Below, piece after piece: positions 1 through 13,400 of a DNA stretch of 64,000 nt. The stretch comes from Cryptomeria japonica (lineage: Eukaryota > Streptophyta > Pinopsida > Cupressales > Cupressaceae): assembly GCF_030272615.1 (NCBI RefSeq), contig NC_081408.1, forward strand, positions 621,670,476 through 621,734,475, read 5' to 3'. The translations under genes were made by a program, and so were the position numbers. Every line of letters starts with the position of its first letter. Positions within the stretch are counted from its first letter, which is position 1. Under the pieces are notes generated by a model that saw nothing but the letters and a program-made list of their open reading frames with translations, made no database searches and was not told where the DNA came from.

Positions 1-600
1 ACATGACTCAAAAACTATCCCAATATGCAACTTAAATCATAGCAAAAATTATCAGTTATAGGAGTAAAAGAGCTATTATTTCAGCTCATCAAAGATAACA
101 ATAACAAATAACATCAGCAACACTTTTCGGACTCGAACACTTCTGAAACAATCGATAGAACAACTGCAATATCAACACAACAAGATATCTTTGCACCTTA
201 GACTTTATGAACCAACAACTATACAGAACAACAAGTTCGACATCAATGACAACCGCAGTAATGCATACTTCCAACACCCAATGCTTTTTAATTTTTTATA
301 TTCCACTTCGCAAGTTCATTTGCATCGGTTGGAGATATTGAATTAGGTTTGACCATTTCCCAAATTTCTTTTTCTATCAAATGCAACCATGTATATATTT
401 TATATGTATTAAATTATCAACCTTAAAATTTATTGATAAAATTGAATTTATCCATGATAGAAAACTCCAAGAAATAAATATTCTAAGGGTGTCTCTCAAA
501 GAAGCCAAACCATTGAGCACTTACTAAATTCGATCACAATATTATGCTTGCATAGTAGTAAAAAACAACCTCTATAATTATTTATTTTTTTAACAAATAA
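1..600. other. No gene recognised
   Basis: AT-rich DNA with only short open frames on both strands. I see no conserved protein motif, LTR end, tRNA or ordered repeat here. Confidence 0.5.
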
Positions 601-603
601 TAG

Positions 604-836
604 CAAAGTTTGAAAACTATATACCACACCAAAGCATTCATGAATATGTGGATAATTTACCAAGATGAAACAATATTGGAAAAGCCTAAGGAATTTAGGC
701 AAAAGAGATTTGTTATGGCAATACCTTGGATGCCACAGACAAAGGTTATGAATTGTTGCCTTTTGGATTGGGAAAAAAGATGTGTTCAATAGGTCTCACC
801 AATATCCTTCATGACTTCCAAGTATCTTCTCACTAA
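604..836 (+). pseudogene. Cytochrome P450 relic (C-terminal fragment)
   Basis: Two adjacent frames together resemble the C-terminal part of a plant microsomal P450 monooxygenase. The first (604-705) reads TKAFMNMWIIYQDE then EKPKEFRQKRF, like the conserved N-x-W-A-I-x-R-D-P ... E-P-x-x-F-x-P-E-R-F region. After a frameshift near 706 the second frame (708-836) reads YELLPFGLGKKMCSIG, the haem-binding F-G-x-G-x-x-x-C loop, with the cysteine codon at 783. One residue seems inserted after the Cys, and the usual Arg is Lys. There is no upstream I-helix or K-helix, and stops flank the fragment, so this is a dead remnant. The motif spacing looks like a CYP71-clan enzyme, but the subfamily cannot be told. 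The solo LTR starting 100 bp downstream may explain part of the loss. Confidence 0.7.
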
Positions 837-935
837 CCAATGCCCCCAAGACCTGGATAATCAAGTTTTATAAGGTTAAAAAATGTATGACACGTAAATA
901 TCTTCTATAGTTAATTAAAAAAATTGATTACATGG

Positions 936-2387
936 TGTGTGTGGAGAATGAGGGCGACAGAAACGTAAAAGTTTGATTCAAAAGGCCCACACACCTATGA
1001 GACTCTTGGTGCAAGTTGTAGGAACTATACTAAAATACCTCAAATTCCCAAGGGGTGTCCCATTGTTCTCTATCTCACAGGATCCCTAAAGTCAACATCT
1101 TTGCTCTCAAATCATTGAGAAAAGTGACTTAGGAATGACAACTCCAAGAGCGAGTGATGTTTGATTATTATGTATGAATGCATTCCTAGGATATGTACTA
1201 TATTGAAACTATGATGATTAAGCTAGCATAAAGATGATGATAAGATTAGCTAATTATCCTAGCAATGATATACTAGTCTAACATGGATATTCTTTTGATA
1301 TTAGAATGCTTCTAAATGCTATTATGATGATTTAACAAAGAGAGGCTAAAATGCTTAGTAAAATGACTATAAGTTTGATGCATGAAAACTTCTATATGAA
1401 AATGAGAGAATGAGAGCTCTATTTATAGGGAAAATAGGGCAATGGATGGTCAAGATTGGATAATCTTAACAAAGGCTAGGATTGAAAGTTAATCAATCCA
1501 TGTTCACAATTCTCACCAATGAAATGGTGACAATTCTCAACAACGGGTTGCTTGAGAGGAGATGAAAGAAGCATTAAATGATTGAGAAGACATGAAGGTT
1601 ACCCTAGGAGGTAAGGGTTAAGGTTAGACTAGGGTTATCCAATGGATAAAGCTTTTACCCAAGTGGTAAACTATTGTGCAAGGGTTAAAGAAATAACCAA
1701 GGTTAAAGTCATGAATGCTTGATGAGACCCTTGGGTTAGATGAGGGTTGAGTTAGAGAGAAAGTCTCTAATCATGCAAGAAGGTTGAGTTAACCATTAAT
1801 GGCTATGTAAGAGCCTTAAATGGTTTGGAAGACTTTGAGGGTTAACTTGTTGAGGACATAAAGCCTTTAATGGTTATTGAAGACTTTGGAGGCTTTGAGA
1901 AGTGTCTTTTCTTTGCTTAGGATTGTGACAATATTTAAGAGATGCATTAGGCTAAATTGGAAGTGATTAGAAGAATCTAGAAGGGGTTTAGGAGGCAAGT
2001 GGGAGATGTAGGAAAATGCAAGTGGAGGGAAAAGTATTTTAATTAAAATAAAATTACTTTATTTCAATCAAATAGATGCAACTTGCATAAATACAAGTGG
2101 GGGGTTTTAAATAAATAAATTAGATTTATTTATTTGCAAGGATCAATTTAATTAAATGTAAATTTAATTAAAAGGGGAGAAAGGAGAATTAATTAAATAA
2201 AGTGATTTATTTTAATAAAGGCTAGAAAGGGTTTAGGTGAACTTAATTAAATAAATTGAGTAATTTATTTAATCAAATAGATGAATATGAAGAAATTAAT
2301 TAAATAGAATTTAATTAATAAGGGGAATGGGGTTAAAATAAATATTAAATATTCGCTTAGGAAAGTGGTCAGATTTATACGTCTACA
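936..2387 (-). mobile_element. Solo LTR of a Ty3/gypsy-type family
   Basis: Read on the minus strand this begins TGTAGACGTATAAATCTGAC and ends near CACACACCA. It is homologous along most of its length to the plus-strand LTR at 18350-19811, with shared blocks around the cattle of AATTAAAT-rich 5' part, the TATA-bearing 'TATAAATAGAGCTCTCATT' stretch and the 'CACCAAGAGTCTCAT' stretch. It is flanked by a near-perfect target duplication, CATGG at 931-935 and CATAG at 2388-2392. No internal coding region adjoins either side, so it is best read as a solo LTR left by LTR-LTR recombination. The last ~60 bp at its 3' end differ from the other copy. Confidence 0.75.
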
Positions 2388-2392
2388 CATAG

Positions 2393-4480
2393 TTGTGAAC
2401 ATTTTTATTTTATATTTATTTGCATATTGTTGTCGTTAAACCCTTCATAAATTTTTAAAAACAAATCTTATTTGTGTTCAAATGTTGCACATGTCATCTT
2501 CAAAACAAGATAGGATACACTCTTTTGTAATTCCTTTATTGTAGGCACAACATACAGGGAAAAAGAGACATGAGAATCATTTGTTCTTCTACACACTACA
2601 AGCCATTAGACATCACATATGTAGAACATGACCTTCACGTGCTACTCTAACACAAATCAATCATAGTGGCACGATATTAAGTCAAAGATAGGTAAAGGAT
2701 TAATATTTTTCTCCAACTTAATGACAACATCTAAAAGCGGTCTTGCTACTACTTTTATAGATTTCTTGCCATCTAAAAGTGTAGTGATTTCAACTTTCAA
2801 CCAAGTAGAGCAAACAAAAGAGGTGCAATAGGGGAAGAGGTAATGCTTAGCTCTTCTCTAGTCTAATAAAATATCACGCCTCCCTCAAATTAACCTACTC
2901 TAATACCATATTAATTTTTAGAGCTTCACACAAAGATGGTATTACTTGCTACATTCATCATACAAAGCACTCAATACAAATTGTTTATACAGGAAGGTGT
3001 CTTCCTCAAATTTCTCCAAACAATTCTCTTTAACTCTAGAATTAACTATTTGTTTAAAATAAATTGTAACCATTATAACAAAATTCAAACTAATAATATG
3101 TTTCCTAAAAATTGCATCATTTTTTTATTCTATAAGTTTTTTATTGAATTCTCATTGTAATAAGCATGCAAGAATAATTTATATATATTTTGAGTATTTA
3201 AAAAATATGTCATTTCCTTGTTGATTGTTTCTTTTACTTTGACCTTCATCCATCTAGTAATCACACATCAAAGTGTGGGTAAAATGTAATGGTGAAAATT
3301 ACATACCCATTCCCTTTTCTCTTAAGTTTTGTGCCAACTTTGACTATAGTGCCCTTGATGCAATGATTAGTCTCCAAGAGGCATATTCTTGCATGCATTT
3401 GACTCATGACAATGTAATATGTTCTCCCCATTATTTCTCATTTCTAAATTTTTGGCCTTAATGCCTAGATCCCCAAGCATCACCATGGATTGAATCTATG
3501 GCACTATAATGGTAAAAATTACATACCCATTCCTTTTTCTCTTAAGTTTTGTGTCAAATTGTATTGCAGTGCCTTTGATGCAATGATTAGTCTCTAAGTG
3601 GCATATTTTTACATGTATTTGGCTTGTGACAAGTTATTCTCATTATTTCTCATCTCTAGAGTTTCGGCCTTAACGCCTAGATCCCCAAGCATCACCATAG
3701 AATAAATCTATTAGTGTGGACTTGACCAAGTTCATTTTTTCATAAGCACAAATTTAAACCATGAACTAATAAAATTAAAACTCAAAACAAATCCCATCAA
3801 CTCCCTCCAACTATATATTCATACCTAATCTAGCACATGTTTGTGTTGATTTGTGTACTATGTTTTTGTATTCAAATACGTTCATTCAATATTTTTGAAA
3901 ATCATGCAAGAGTTATCAAGAAATATTATGGTTATAAAGAGAATTATCATATAATGTCAAAGTATTACAACAACATGCATCATCCTAGTTATATTACACT
4001 CTTTCTTGATGTATTTAATCATTACATGGATCATTAAATTAGTCATCCCAAGGATTTAACAAATCATCAAATATATTATAGACATCACCAATCCTTGAAT
4101 TTTATATATAAGAAGATTGAGGCAAGTATATTTCAATCAACCAAATTCAACTAGTTCATTTATATGGGTACAAGTTTAGGTCCATACACTAGATCATTTT
4201 TTAAATAAAGATCTAAACCAAGGTGAAACATATTTATAAAATTTAGAACTTTTACCAAATTAAATCCTAGAAGCATATTAATTCTTGCATTTCTAATATT
4301 ATTATTTTTATTTCTAGAATCTAACTAAATATTACATTTAAAATTATTTAATTCTCACATTTAATTTAATATTTAATATTTTAAATATTTTATCTCTAAA
4401 TTAATTATATTATTTAATTATTATTATTTTTAAACAAAAATAAATATTGTTTACAAGGGAAAACAAAACAATGAAGGTAG
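2393..4480. other. No gene recognised; AT-rich intergenic DNA
   Basis: Apart from the duplication at 3287-3711 I find no supported feature. Short frames here carry no recognisable motif, and the stretch 4260-4440 is very AT-rich. Confidence 0.5.
3287..3711. repeat. Tandem duplication, two copies, period about 220 bp
   Basis: The block starting TAATGGTGAAAATTACATAC at 3287 recurs at 3507 as TAATGGTAAAAATTACATAC. Both copies run through 'GATGCAATGATTAGTCTC' and end in 'CCTAGATCCCCAAGCATCAC'. The copies have diverged by scattered substitutions and small indels, so the duplication is old. No coding potential is shared by the two. Confidence 0.8.
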
Positions 4481-4515
4481 TTGTGATTGTGTGACTCTAC
4501 ATCTATCATTTGTTC

Positions 4516-5800
4516 ATGATGTTTATGACTAGTGCTTCTAATAATTCTTTTAGTGGTTCAGGTGGTTCAAGTGGCTCTTCTAGCAATGTTATAGGTGGAT
4601 GGGGTGTTGTTGGTGGATAGGTGTTTTCTACCTCCAAGAAAGGTGGTGGGTATAGCAGTATGCAATCTATGCATTCTATTAAGGTCAATTAGTCTCCTAG
4701 TAGGACATATATAAATTTTGATGGTTCTTACATCAAGCCTCTTGACTTGGCTAACTCTCTATTTATTGGTGTCAGTGGTAACTAACCTTGTGATGAGCTC
4801 CCCGAAACCTTATTCCTAGTTTTGTGGCTCCCCAATTCAGAAGTTCCCATCTGATGGGCTTTGAGGAATCTCTAGGTCTTTGTCTAGCCTTTTGAATCCC
4901 AAGTCAAAATCCAAGAGGTGGGATTCTTTATTAGGGCCCAAACCTAAAGGTAAAATTTCCCATTCCACAACTAAGATTTCTCCTGACCCTAGGTCGATTG
5001 TATGTTCTATCCATCCCAAATGACATAGTTGAAAAAAGCTTGATCAAAATAGAGATGAATCCAGTGGGAAACTTCTTGGGGATCAAACCCAACATTGAGT
5101 CCGTGAGAGCTTGGGCGACAAAAATTTGCATATCAAAGGTCACCTTAAGAGAGCTTCTTTGACAAAAGCTATTTTTTGCTTCCCTTCACTTGTGATGAGT
5201 ACCTTTTTAATATATTTGGTGGGTAGTGGACCAATGAGAAATTGACCCTCGCCCTCAAAAAATGGTCTCCTAGATTTGAAGCCACAAAAAACTCCTTTTA
5301 CATGCCCCTTTGTGGATTTGTTTGCATGGTTTACACCTAATTATTTGGCATGAAAGTTTTTAAAGGGATAGCTAATGCCTTTGGCTAGCTGGTCTACAAA
5401 AATTCCATGATTATTTTGAGGAAGTACTTGGTTTATATTTGAATCTATGTTTATATGGAATGGAAGGATAACCTCCCTTCCTCTATCATCATCCTTTCCA
5501 AGTTGGGAATCTAGAATAAGGTGGTGGAATATGAATATATTCCCTTTGCATGCTTCAAATGTAGAAAAGCAAGGCATTCGGCCAAACAATGCCCCTCCCT
5601 CTCCATGAAAACCCTACAAAGAGTTTAAAAGAAGAAGCTAAGATGGAGAAGCAAGTTGAGAAACAAGTTCCTTGGTCTCCAAATAAGTCTTGGGATTACT
5701 CCTTTTCAACCCCACTGAAATGTGGGGTTTCCTTTGAAAAGTTGGGTAAGGTCTCTTCCCTAGTTTTGGCAAGACCTCACTCTTTGATGTGTTAGCAATG
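4516..5800 (+). pseudogene. LINE ORF1 relic with CCHC zinc knuckle
   Basis: ORF1 proteins of plant LINEs bind the element RNA. A frame opening at 4516 is Ser/Gly-rich at its start and continues with many stops. The diagnostic part lies at 5530-5592: IPFACFKCRKARHSAKQCP, matching the C-x2-C-x4-H-x4-C knuckle that closes the DUF4283-type ORF1 of plant LINEs, where the preceding 'EYE-x-IP' phrase is also typical. Upstream residues around 5350-5500 fit the same protein loosely. The tail to 5800 is basic and low in complexity. It is a dead copy. Confidence 0.6.
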
Positions 5801-6339
5801 GCAAAAGACAAAAATGACCATGAGCCTCCTATTGTTGATGAGTGCCCCTCGCTGAAGTGTACTAAGTCTTTAAGTTCTTTTAAGGAAGACCTTGTGAGAA
5901 AGGGTGGGTGGATTCAATGGCTACCAACCATAAGAATCCTAAAGATTTAGGATGGGTAAGGGACTTAATATTTTAGAGGGAGGATGTCACCCCTCATTCA
6001 AAAATAACTTGTCTCCTCTTGCTATAAGGATGATCTCTAGGAAATAAACAATATCTATTTGTTGCTTATTCATTTTGGGACCCATGTCAATCCCCTTTGA
6101 TTTGGATGAGGCTCCCCTTGATATTCCTCTTACAATCTCCCTTAGGTACAAAACTGATAAGATGAGTAGACAACCAACCCCTGCTCAATGTAAGAATAAT
6201 GTTGATTATGGAACATAGCCAAAACTTCAAGGAAGATATTCAACAAAGGCCTCAAGAGAAACAAATAACAAAATGGATTAGTGGATGGGATCTAGAAGAG
6301 CAACATGGATATGTGCTCTAAGAGTACATCTCCCACCCT

Positions 6340-9300
6340 ACATGAATTCCTACAATGTCAAGGGACTCAACAATGCTCACTGTAGACACCTAAAAATGTT
6401 TTATCACTTGTACACTAATTAATCGTCTTTATTAGTAAAATAATTATTTAATTAATCAAACTAATCTTATTCTTTTGAATTAATTTAATTATCATCCTTC
6501 ACATTACTAATTATTCAATTTCCAACTCTTTATCAATTAATCATTTAACCCTTTCTCAAAAATTAATTAAATATTAATTATTTAATTAATTTTGATTTAA
6601 TTCTTTAATTAAATAATCTTTATTATTTAATTAATTCCATTTATAATGATTGAATAAATTTATTTAAATTATTTCTTTAATTCATTCATTCTCCAAATCC
6701 CCAAATTTTGATTTCAACTAATTTCATCTAATTTCAAATCTCCAGATTCCAATTTCATCAAATTTCAAGTAAATGTGCATTTCAATTTCGTCATTCGAAA
6801 ATCAAAATTTAAATTCAAAGAAAAATGAAAATGAATTTCCATTTAAAAGTCCTACAACACATGTTGAAAATCAAGACTGGTCAGTCAAATCAATTAACTC
6901 TTCAATCTCTATTTTTAATTCCCAATCACCTTTTTCTAACAAACCAATCAATTCAGTCATCTCCCTAGTTAACTCAATTAACTAGCTGATCTATCTAGTC
7001 AACTATTCAATCTATCCACATAACAGATCAATCAAAGAAGTTAATTGATCAATCAAATCAGTTTAACTGATCAATTAACAAATGAATTCGCTTGAGTTCC
7101 ATTTCTCACCCAATCTTCCCCAAAAATCTATAAATTCAACATCAATTCTCCATTTTTCAACAATCGCGAACTTTGAATATTTGTGCCATATGCAAGTTAC
7201 TAGCGCGATATCTGAGAGTTAGCATAACTCAAGGAAGAGAAGAACAATGGAAGCATCATGGATAATAGGGAGTTTTAATTAGATCTATTTGATTAAAATA
7301 TCTTATTAGGCTAATACTTTCATAGATTTATGTTTAGGATTGCTTTATTAGTTAAGGATTCATGATTTCCTTATACCCTAGTTAGCTTAATTTCCATAAT
7401 GATTTTAAACTTGAAAATACTCACAAGCATGACCTCATATCCAATTTTATCTAAAATCATTAATTGGATATTATTATTCTCCAAGAAACAAAGTTTTTGA
7501 TTGAGAAATTAAGCTTGTTGAAGAATAAATTCTTTAAAGGTCATGCATTTCATGGCTTTAGAGCTCATGGGGCTTCAAGTGAGGTCACAATCTTGTGGAA
7601 TCCAAGATTGGTTAAAGGAGTAGATTTGCATGAAGGTCCTTTTCCCTTGCTTGATTGCCCCTCAACAAAGTGGTTTTGTCTTTGAGAGGAAAATAGAACA
7701 TTTGGTTATCTCCATTCACAAAGTTTTGCACTCTCTCTGTGTTAACAAAAAGGTGGGGTTTCTCCTCAAGCTAGATCTCATGAAAGTCTATGATAGGGTT
7801 GGTTGGGTCTTCCTTGAAAAATTTTAGAAAAGAAGGTTTTTTAAAAGAGTTGTTGGCCTCGTTCTTCAAATGGTTACTTGTGTCTTCTTGGTGCTTATCA
7901 ATGGCTCTCCTTTGGCTTTTTTAAGAGCTCTACAAGTCTCTATTAAGGGGACCATACCTTCCCTTGCTTGTTCATCTTTATTGAATTTTTTTTTGGCTAG
8001 TTCTTTAATAGAGTTGTCTACTCGGGTATTCAAAGGGGTATTTCCCCTTCCTTTTCGAGCCCACCTTATTCCCATTACCAATTTGTTGATAATATGTTCA
8101 TTTTTGGGTAATCTTCTTTTTATGAATCTAAGAATCTCAAATTCATCCTAAGAAGTTATAAGGGAGCATCTAGACAAAAGATAATATTTTCTAAAATATC
8201 TATGATCTTCTTGAATACTTCAAATGCTCATCAAGAAAGAATTGACAATATTCTTCAAAGCCTAATTGGTTCCCTTACTAGTAAATATCTTAGTCTCCCA
8301 CTTTTCTTTAAGAAAAAATTGAACTCTTTTTGGCTAGAACTTGTGGTGAAAATATTTATTGAATTAGCTACTTAAAAAGGGGTTCTACTCAATCAAATTG
8401 GTAAAGTTCAAATTCCCAAGCCAACCCTGCAAAATCTTCCCTTATTTATTGTGTGTCTTTTCAAAATTCCTAATAGATTAGAAAAGAAAATTGATTGGAT
8501 TCAAAAAATTATTTATGTGGTCAAACTCGAAGGAAAGAAATAGGATTCCCCTTCTTGCCTAGGACAAAGTTTATTTACCTAGAAATGTGGGTGGAATGGG
8601 TATAAGAATTTAAGAATTTCAACCTAGCAATTCTTTCTAAGTTATATTGGAGGTGTATGGAAGAACACAATGAATGCAATCAAATCTTTAGAATAAAATA
8701 TATATCCATAGGGGAAGACTTCCTTTCTGATCCTAATATCCCTTTGGGCTCAATAATTTGGAAAAATATCTTGGATTATAGATCTTTCATTCAAAAAATA
8801 ATCAAATAGAAAGTAGGGGTTAGCTAGTCTCTTAGTTTTTAGAAGGATTGTTGGATTTTGGACTCCCCCATTTCCAAGATGGATTGGACGAGTCCTTTGT
8901 AGAATTCATGTACTAACCATTTTGGTGAAAGGGTTTCATATTATATGGAGAATGGGGCTTGGATAAATAAAAGCGAACTGGATCCTCTACAAATTAGGCT
9001 TGCTAGAATCTATCCTTTGTTGTCTAATGTTCATATTCATCTTTACACTCTGAGAGACACCTTGGTTTGGGCTTCCAATCCCCTCGGTAGGTAATTTTTG
9101 GCCTCAGGGTACTCTCTTTTGATTTCCCCTCCTTTGAGACCCCATTTTTGGGCCTCTTTTTAGTGGCTAGACCTCACCCCCAAACTTAACATTTTCTTTT
9201 GGATCGTAATCCAAAACAAGGTTCTTACTCATGACAATATTTTTAAGCATGGTTTCATCTTTCCTACTAGGTATTCTCTTTTCTTTATGGCCTCCAAAGA

Positions 9301-10190
9301 CTCCTTTCACTCGTTTCTTGACTACGCATTTTCCAAGGATATTTGGTTTGTCTTGTTTAGTTGCAAGAACTTGTGTTGGGTATTCCCATCCTCACTTGAA
9401 GAGCTTATCTCCCAATGGATTTTACCCTCCACAAACACCTCTTTTTGGTTTCTCATGTTTCCTCATCCTATTTGGGCCCTTTGGAAGGAAAGCAATAAAC
9501 ACATATTTATATACCTTCATGGTAATATTGATTGAGTTCTCCATAGGATTATTATCATTACAATTGAAAACTTCTAGGCTTCTTTCTTTGAAAAATATTC
9601 AAAGGATATAAACTTATTATCCATCCTCATGATGCATAATTAGCTTCAAGACTGAAACTCCAAGTGGACATTTCTATCTCGTTTGGGAAGGGGAAATCTT
9701 ATAGAGATGAGATTGGTTGGAGGCCTCCACCTAAGGGTTGGTTTAAGATTAATTTTTATGGGGAAAACATAGGTAACCTTGGGTTTGCAAGAGGTAAAGG
9801 AGTTTTGAAATATTCAAAAGGAAGGTTCCTTAGAGCCATGTATATTTCCCTGGGGCATAAAAGCAATTACTATTGCCTTTTTTAGTATCAAAATGGCCTT
9901 TGAAAAGGGGTTTAAAAAATATAGATTAAGGGGGATGCTCTTAAAATTATAAATTACTTGAAAGGCTTATAAAAACCTAGTATAACAATTGATGACCTTG
10001 TGATGGATGCTATTCATCTATTTAATCACTTTGAACATGTTGAAATCTCTAACATGCTCAAGAAAGGAAACATGACTACTAATGTGTTCACTAATGTTGG
10101 CATAGCAAGTGACATGTTAATTTGGTGGGAGGATTTTCATTCAATCCCTCTACGTGTAAAAAACTTAAAATTTAATGATTGTCTATGTTA
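6340..10190 (+). pseudogene. LINE ORF2 relic: endonuclease, reverse transcriptase, RNase H
   Basis: ORF2 nicks the target and copies the RNA. The endonuclease starts with NSYNVKGLNNAH (6340-6380), is split by the solo LTR, and resumes at 7420 with HDLIS, then DIIILQETK (about 7464) and EVTILWNPRLV (about 7590). RT follows at once: QQSGFVFERKIEHLV and GFLLKLDLMKVYDRVGWVFL (7660-7827), then a degenerate palm with INGSP near 7900. A zf-RVT-like segment (FFWIVIQNKVLTHD) sits near 9190. RNase H appears as WRPPPKGWFKINFYGEN (9718 on) and LKKGNMTTNVFTNVGIASD near 10040. The catalytic F/Y-x-D-D box is not intact. Several stops and frameshifts make it non-functional. Confidence 0.75.
6381..7419 (+). 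mobile_element. Solo LTR inserted in LINE copy 1
   Basis: The insert opens TGTAGACACCTAAAAATG and closes at ...TTGAAAATA, flanked by a perfect 5-bp duplication CTCAC at 6376-6380 and 7420-7424. Removing it with one CTCAC restores the LINE endonuclease frame (NNAH then KHDLIS), which fixes the boundaries. The 3' end lacks the canonical CA. A TATA-like TCTATAAATTC lies near 7128, suggesting plus orientation. The first half is a long AATTAAT-rich stretch similar in texture to the other gypsy LTRs here. Confidence 0.75.
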
Positions 10191-10439
10191 GAAAGGACTT
10201 TTTGGCTGCTCTCATTATTTCATGAAATAATATTGCACGGTGTGTGGGTGGGTTATACCTCCTATAAAGGGGGAAATTTGATTTGGCAATTTGCAACATA
10301 AGAGAGGGAAATCACCAAATCAATTTTCACTTGGGAAACCTTTACATTCAAAAGAGGGAAAGGAATCCACTAGATTCAATAACAACTGAAATAAGGACTA
10401 AATATTGAATGGATTGGATTGATTTTTGTGGGTTTTCCT
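10191..10439. other. LINE 3' remnant or unassigned sequence
   Basis: This follows the end of the LINE RNase H frame and precedes the first clear LTR homology. It may be the LINE 3'UTR or the outer end of the minus-strand LTR; no boundary can be fixed by eye. Confidence 0.3.
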
Positions 10440-13400
10440 CTCTTTTGTAGGTTGAAATGTTGAAATAGGATAAAGTGCTAAAAAATAAAGATAAAACTAA
10501 GAAAACAGTGATCTATAAATGCGAGATCGAGCTGGCCACCTAGAATTGAGTAGTATAAGCTGAGTTGGATCTGACCCTCAAAAAAGATCCTAAAAAGTTG
10601 GGACCAGGACGCGGCACCACGGTCCTCCAAAATTTATATGTGTCGAAAAGGGTTGATTCGTCTCTGTGAATGAAGCTTATTCTAAAGAGTAAAACTTTGT
10701 ATATGTTTCCTGCACATAGAAAGAAGGGGAAAAAAGGTTGGGAATAGGGGTTTGCCTAAGTCAAACCCGGTCTGGAATCAATCTTGAATAAAATATTGCA
10801 AATACTTGAAATAATTGATGGAAAGATATACCTCAAATATGAAATAAATGATGATTATGCTTTGCTTCTTGAATGTAGTCACATACATTGTATGAAAATG
10901 GCATGAACATGACAAAACCCTAATCACACACACATGCTTGCAAATGAATGATGTAATGTTGCTCCACAATTGAAAGATGAAGAATGTGCAGCCTTAAAGA
11001 CCTTTAGAAATGCTTCAATGTTTGAATACTTGATTGCTTGAATGTAGTTCTTCCACTTATCTCTTCTATCCAGCTTATGTTCACCTTATGCCCAAATGAG
11101 AGGGGAAGACCTCCTTATATACTTGTTTGTCGTCAAACATATTAATTTTCTGACATAAGCCAACATGGAGCAAGGTTTCCCGCTCAAATTTGAGATGGGC
11201 CAAGGGGTTCAAATTAGGGCCCACCTAAGGAGGACCATGGCGTGGCGTCATGGTCCCAGTGAAGACCAAGGCACCATGCCCTGGTCCTACCCCATATTTG
11301 GGCCAGGGTTAAGGTGCTATGCAAGGTGAAATGGTATAATATGAACATTGTTGCATGGTAGAGGCATAAATGGGTAAAATAAAGCATGAGGATGAGAACA
11401 CTAAGGTGAGGGCCCCAAATGCAGTCAAAATTACAAAGGGGTGCAATTTAAGGACACTACGTTTAGCCCTCACTTTAGCAAGAGTATGATTTTATGCACA
11501 TACTCGCGGTAAAGTAGATAAAAGAGAGATGAAGAATTGAGGAATGCGGAGCAAGATCACAAGGAGTATAAGATATCGCTAATTTCGATTGAACCAAGCC
11601 CCAATATTAGGATCTTAACTCACTCAAACGTATGCAAGGGAACACAAAAATAGTTTAAAAACAAAAAGACAAACAAAGACAAAAAGTCAAACAAATTCAA
11701 AAGACATAAAAAGACACACATCAAAAGCTAAGGACCAAAAATAAGACCTCAAGTCAACTAGCTGAAGAGACCTTGATATCAAAATGTCTCAACTAATATA
11801 ATTCTTGAAATATGTCATCTCATGAACATAAGTGATCACATAAAAGAGAAAAGCAAGCATCATCCATGACCTATCAATAACAAAGTTATGAGTTCATGAG
11901 AGGAAGAAGAGAGATCATGAATACACACTAGATGTGTTTATCCAGGTGATCCATGAGAAGAATGATGAAAAAGAGAACATAGATGCCTCGCCCCTAGATG
12001 TTTACATCTAGGTGATCTACGTTAGGGAGGATAGTAGGAATAGTCTAGCCCTGTTCTGCTAGTTCCACTCATCCTCGTGCGTGTGTACAAGCGATGTCTG
12101 GTTTCAAGTGTATAGCACCCCGTATAAGAGTTTTTTTCCTCTGGTTTTGAGTCTTCTTCAACTTTTTTAAGACATGTAATGTAAATGCAAATTCCAAGGG
12201 ACGAATGTGTATGCATATTAAAGAACATCTCGTTTTAGAGTTTTGCTCTGGTTTTGAAAATGTGTAACCCTGATTGAAATGGATACATCCTTGGTTTTGA
12301 GGACATATCGTGTAAGAGTTTTGATCTAATTTTGATGATGTGTAACCCCATATAAGACATATATCAAATGTTGCGTCTAGTTTTGGATGTGAAGCATCTC
12401 GTGTGGGAGCTTTGCTCTAGTTTTGAGAATGGATGCCTCATTTAAGACATGCAAGAGTGATATGCAAAAATATAGTACAATATGGTACAAAGAGAGAGAT
12501 ATGCCCTCCCCCCTTAAGATGTCAACATAGCTCTATGTTGATATCTTAAGGAATCTTAGAGATAAGGATACCTTACCTTCAACACCAAGAAGATATCCTT
12601 TAGGAAACAATGTCATAAATCAAAGCTAGAGAGGAGATACTCTTCAAGCAAGGATAGGATAGTTGAAAAAGATATATCTTGCAACAATTGTAAAGGAGAT
12701 CCTTGGAGGAGAAGAGATATTTTCTTAAAAGACGTCTACCTCCAAGAGGATTTTTCTTGAACAAATATAACATCTTCTACTGAAAAAAAGGAAGTGGAAC
12801 AAGAATTCATACCTTCCCCCTATTGCTAGGTGAAAGAGGTTATTGACGAAGGATTACACACTTTTGAACCAATGTGAGGAGGTAAGTTTAGGATAGGTGT
12901 ACATCACCAAGTGAAGAAGAGGTTGTAGCCAAGGACTTACACCTCTTGTATAAGAGATTATGTGGGAAAACAACAACTTCACACAAGGAATGACATCAAA
13001 TCTTAAGCAAACACAACTCAACAAAGGAAAAGTGGATCCTTAGAGAAGGAGATAGAAATAAATCATTGCCCCCCCAAGTGTAAGGAGAATGAGAAAAATT
13101 ACACTACTTCCAAAGGGATATTCAACATAAGCAAATGCACAATATACTCACATGAATCAATATCCAATGCAAGAAAAGACATTAATATATGTAAAATGCA
13201 ACTCTAAAGAAGTGGTCATTTTCAAAGAGAGAGAGAAAGGAAGGAAGGAAGATCACAAATACTCCTAAGAAGGGATTAATCATTAGAGACACACCATTAC
13301 AAGAAAGGATATAAAAACATGAAAAATACAATCCCTAAAGGGAATAGTAATATTTTAGCTAGAAAGAGAGATGGGGAAGAAGCCACCCTTGCCCCCCCAA

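Larger units (their letters stand above)
4516..10190 (+). mobile_element. Degenerate non-LTR retrotransposon (LINE), copy 1
   Basis: The order of relic domains is that of a plant LINE: ORF1 with a CCHC knuckle (about 4516-5800), then ORF2 with endonuclease (6340-6380 and 7420-7625), RT (7630-8200), a zf-RVT-like region (about 9180-9360) and RNase H (9700-10190). A solo LTR (6381-7419) interrupts the endonuclease. Stops and frameshifts occur throughout, and sequence between the endonuclease N-terminal half and the RT fingers is missing, so an internal deletion is likely. No clear poly-A tail or terminal duplication is visible at 10190-10440. Confidence 0.75.

Noticed and set aside
2885-2915. 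Minus-strand PBS-like TGGTATTAGAG near 2900 as a further copia element
   Set aside because: No CA-ending LTR adjoins the site and no gag or pol frame follows; a single 11-base match is not enough.
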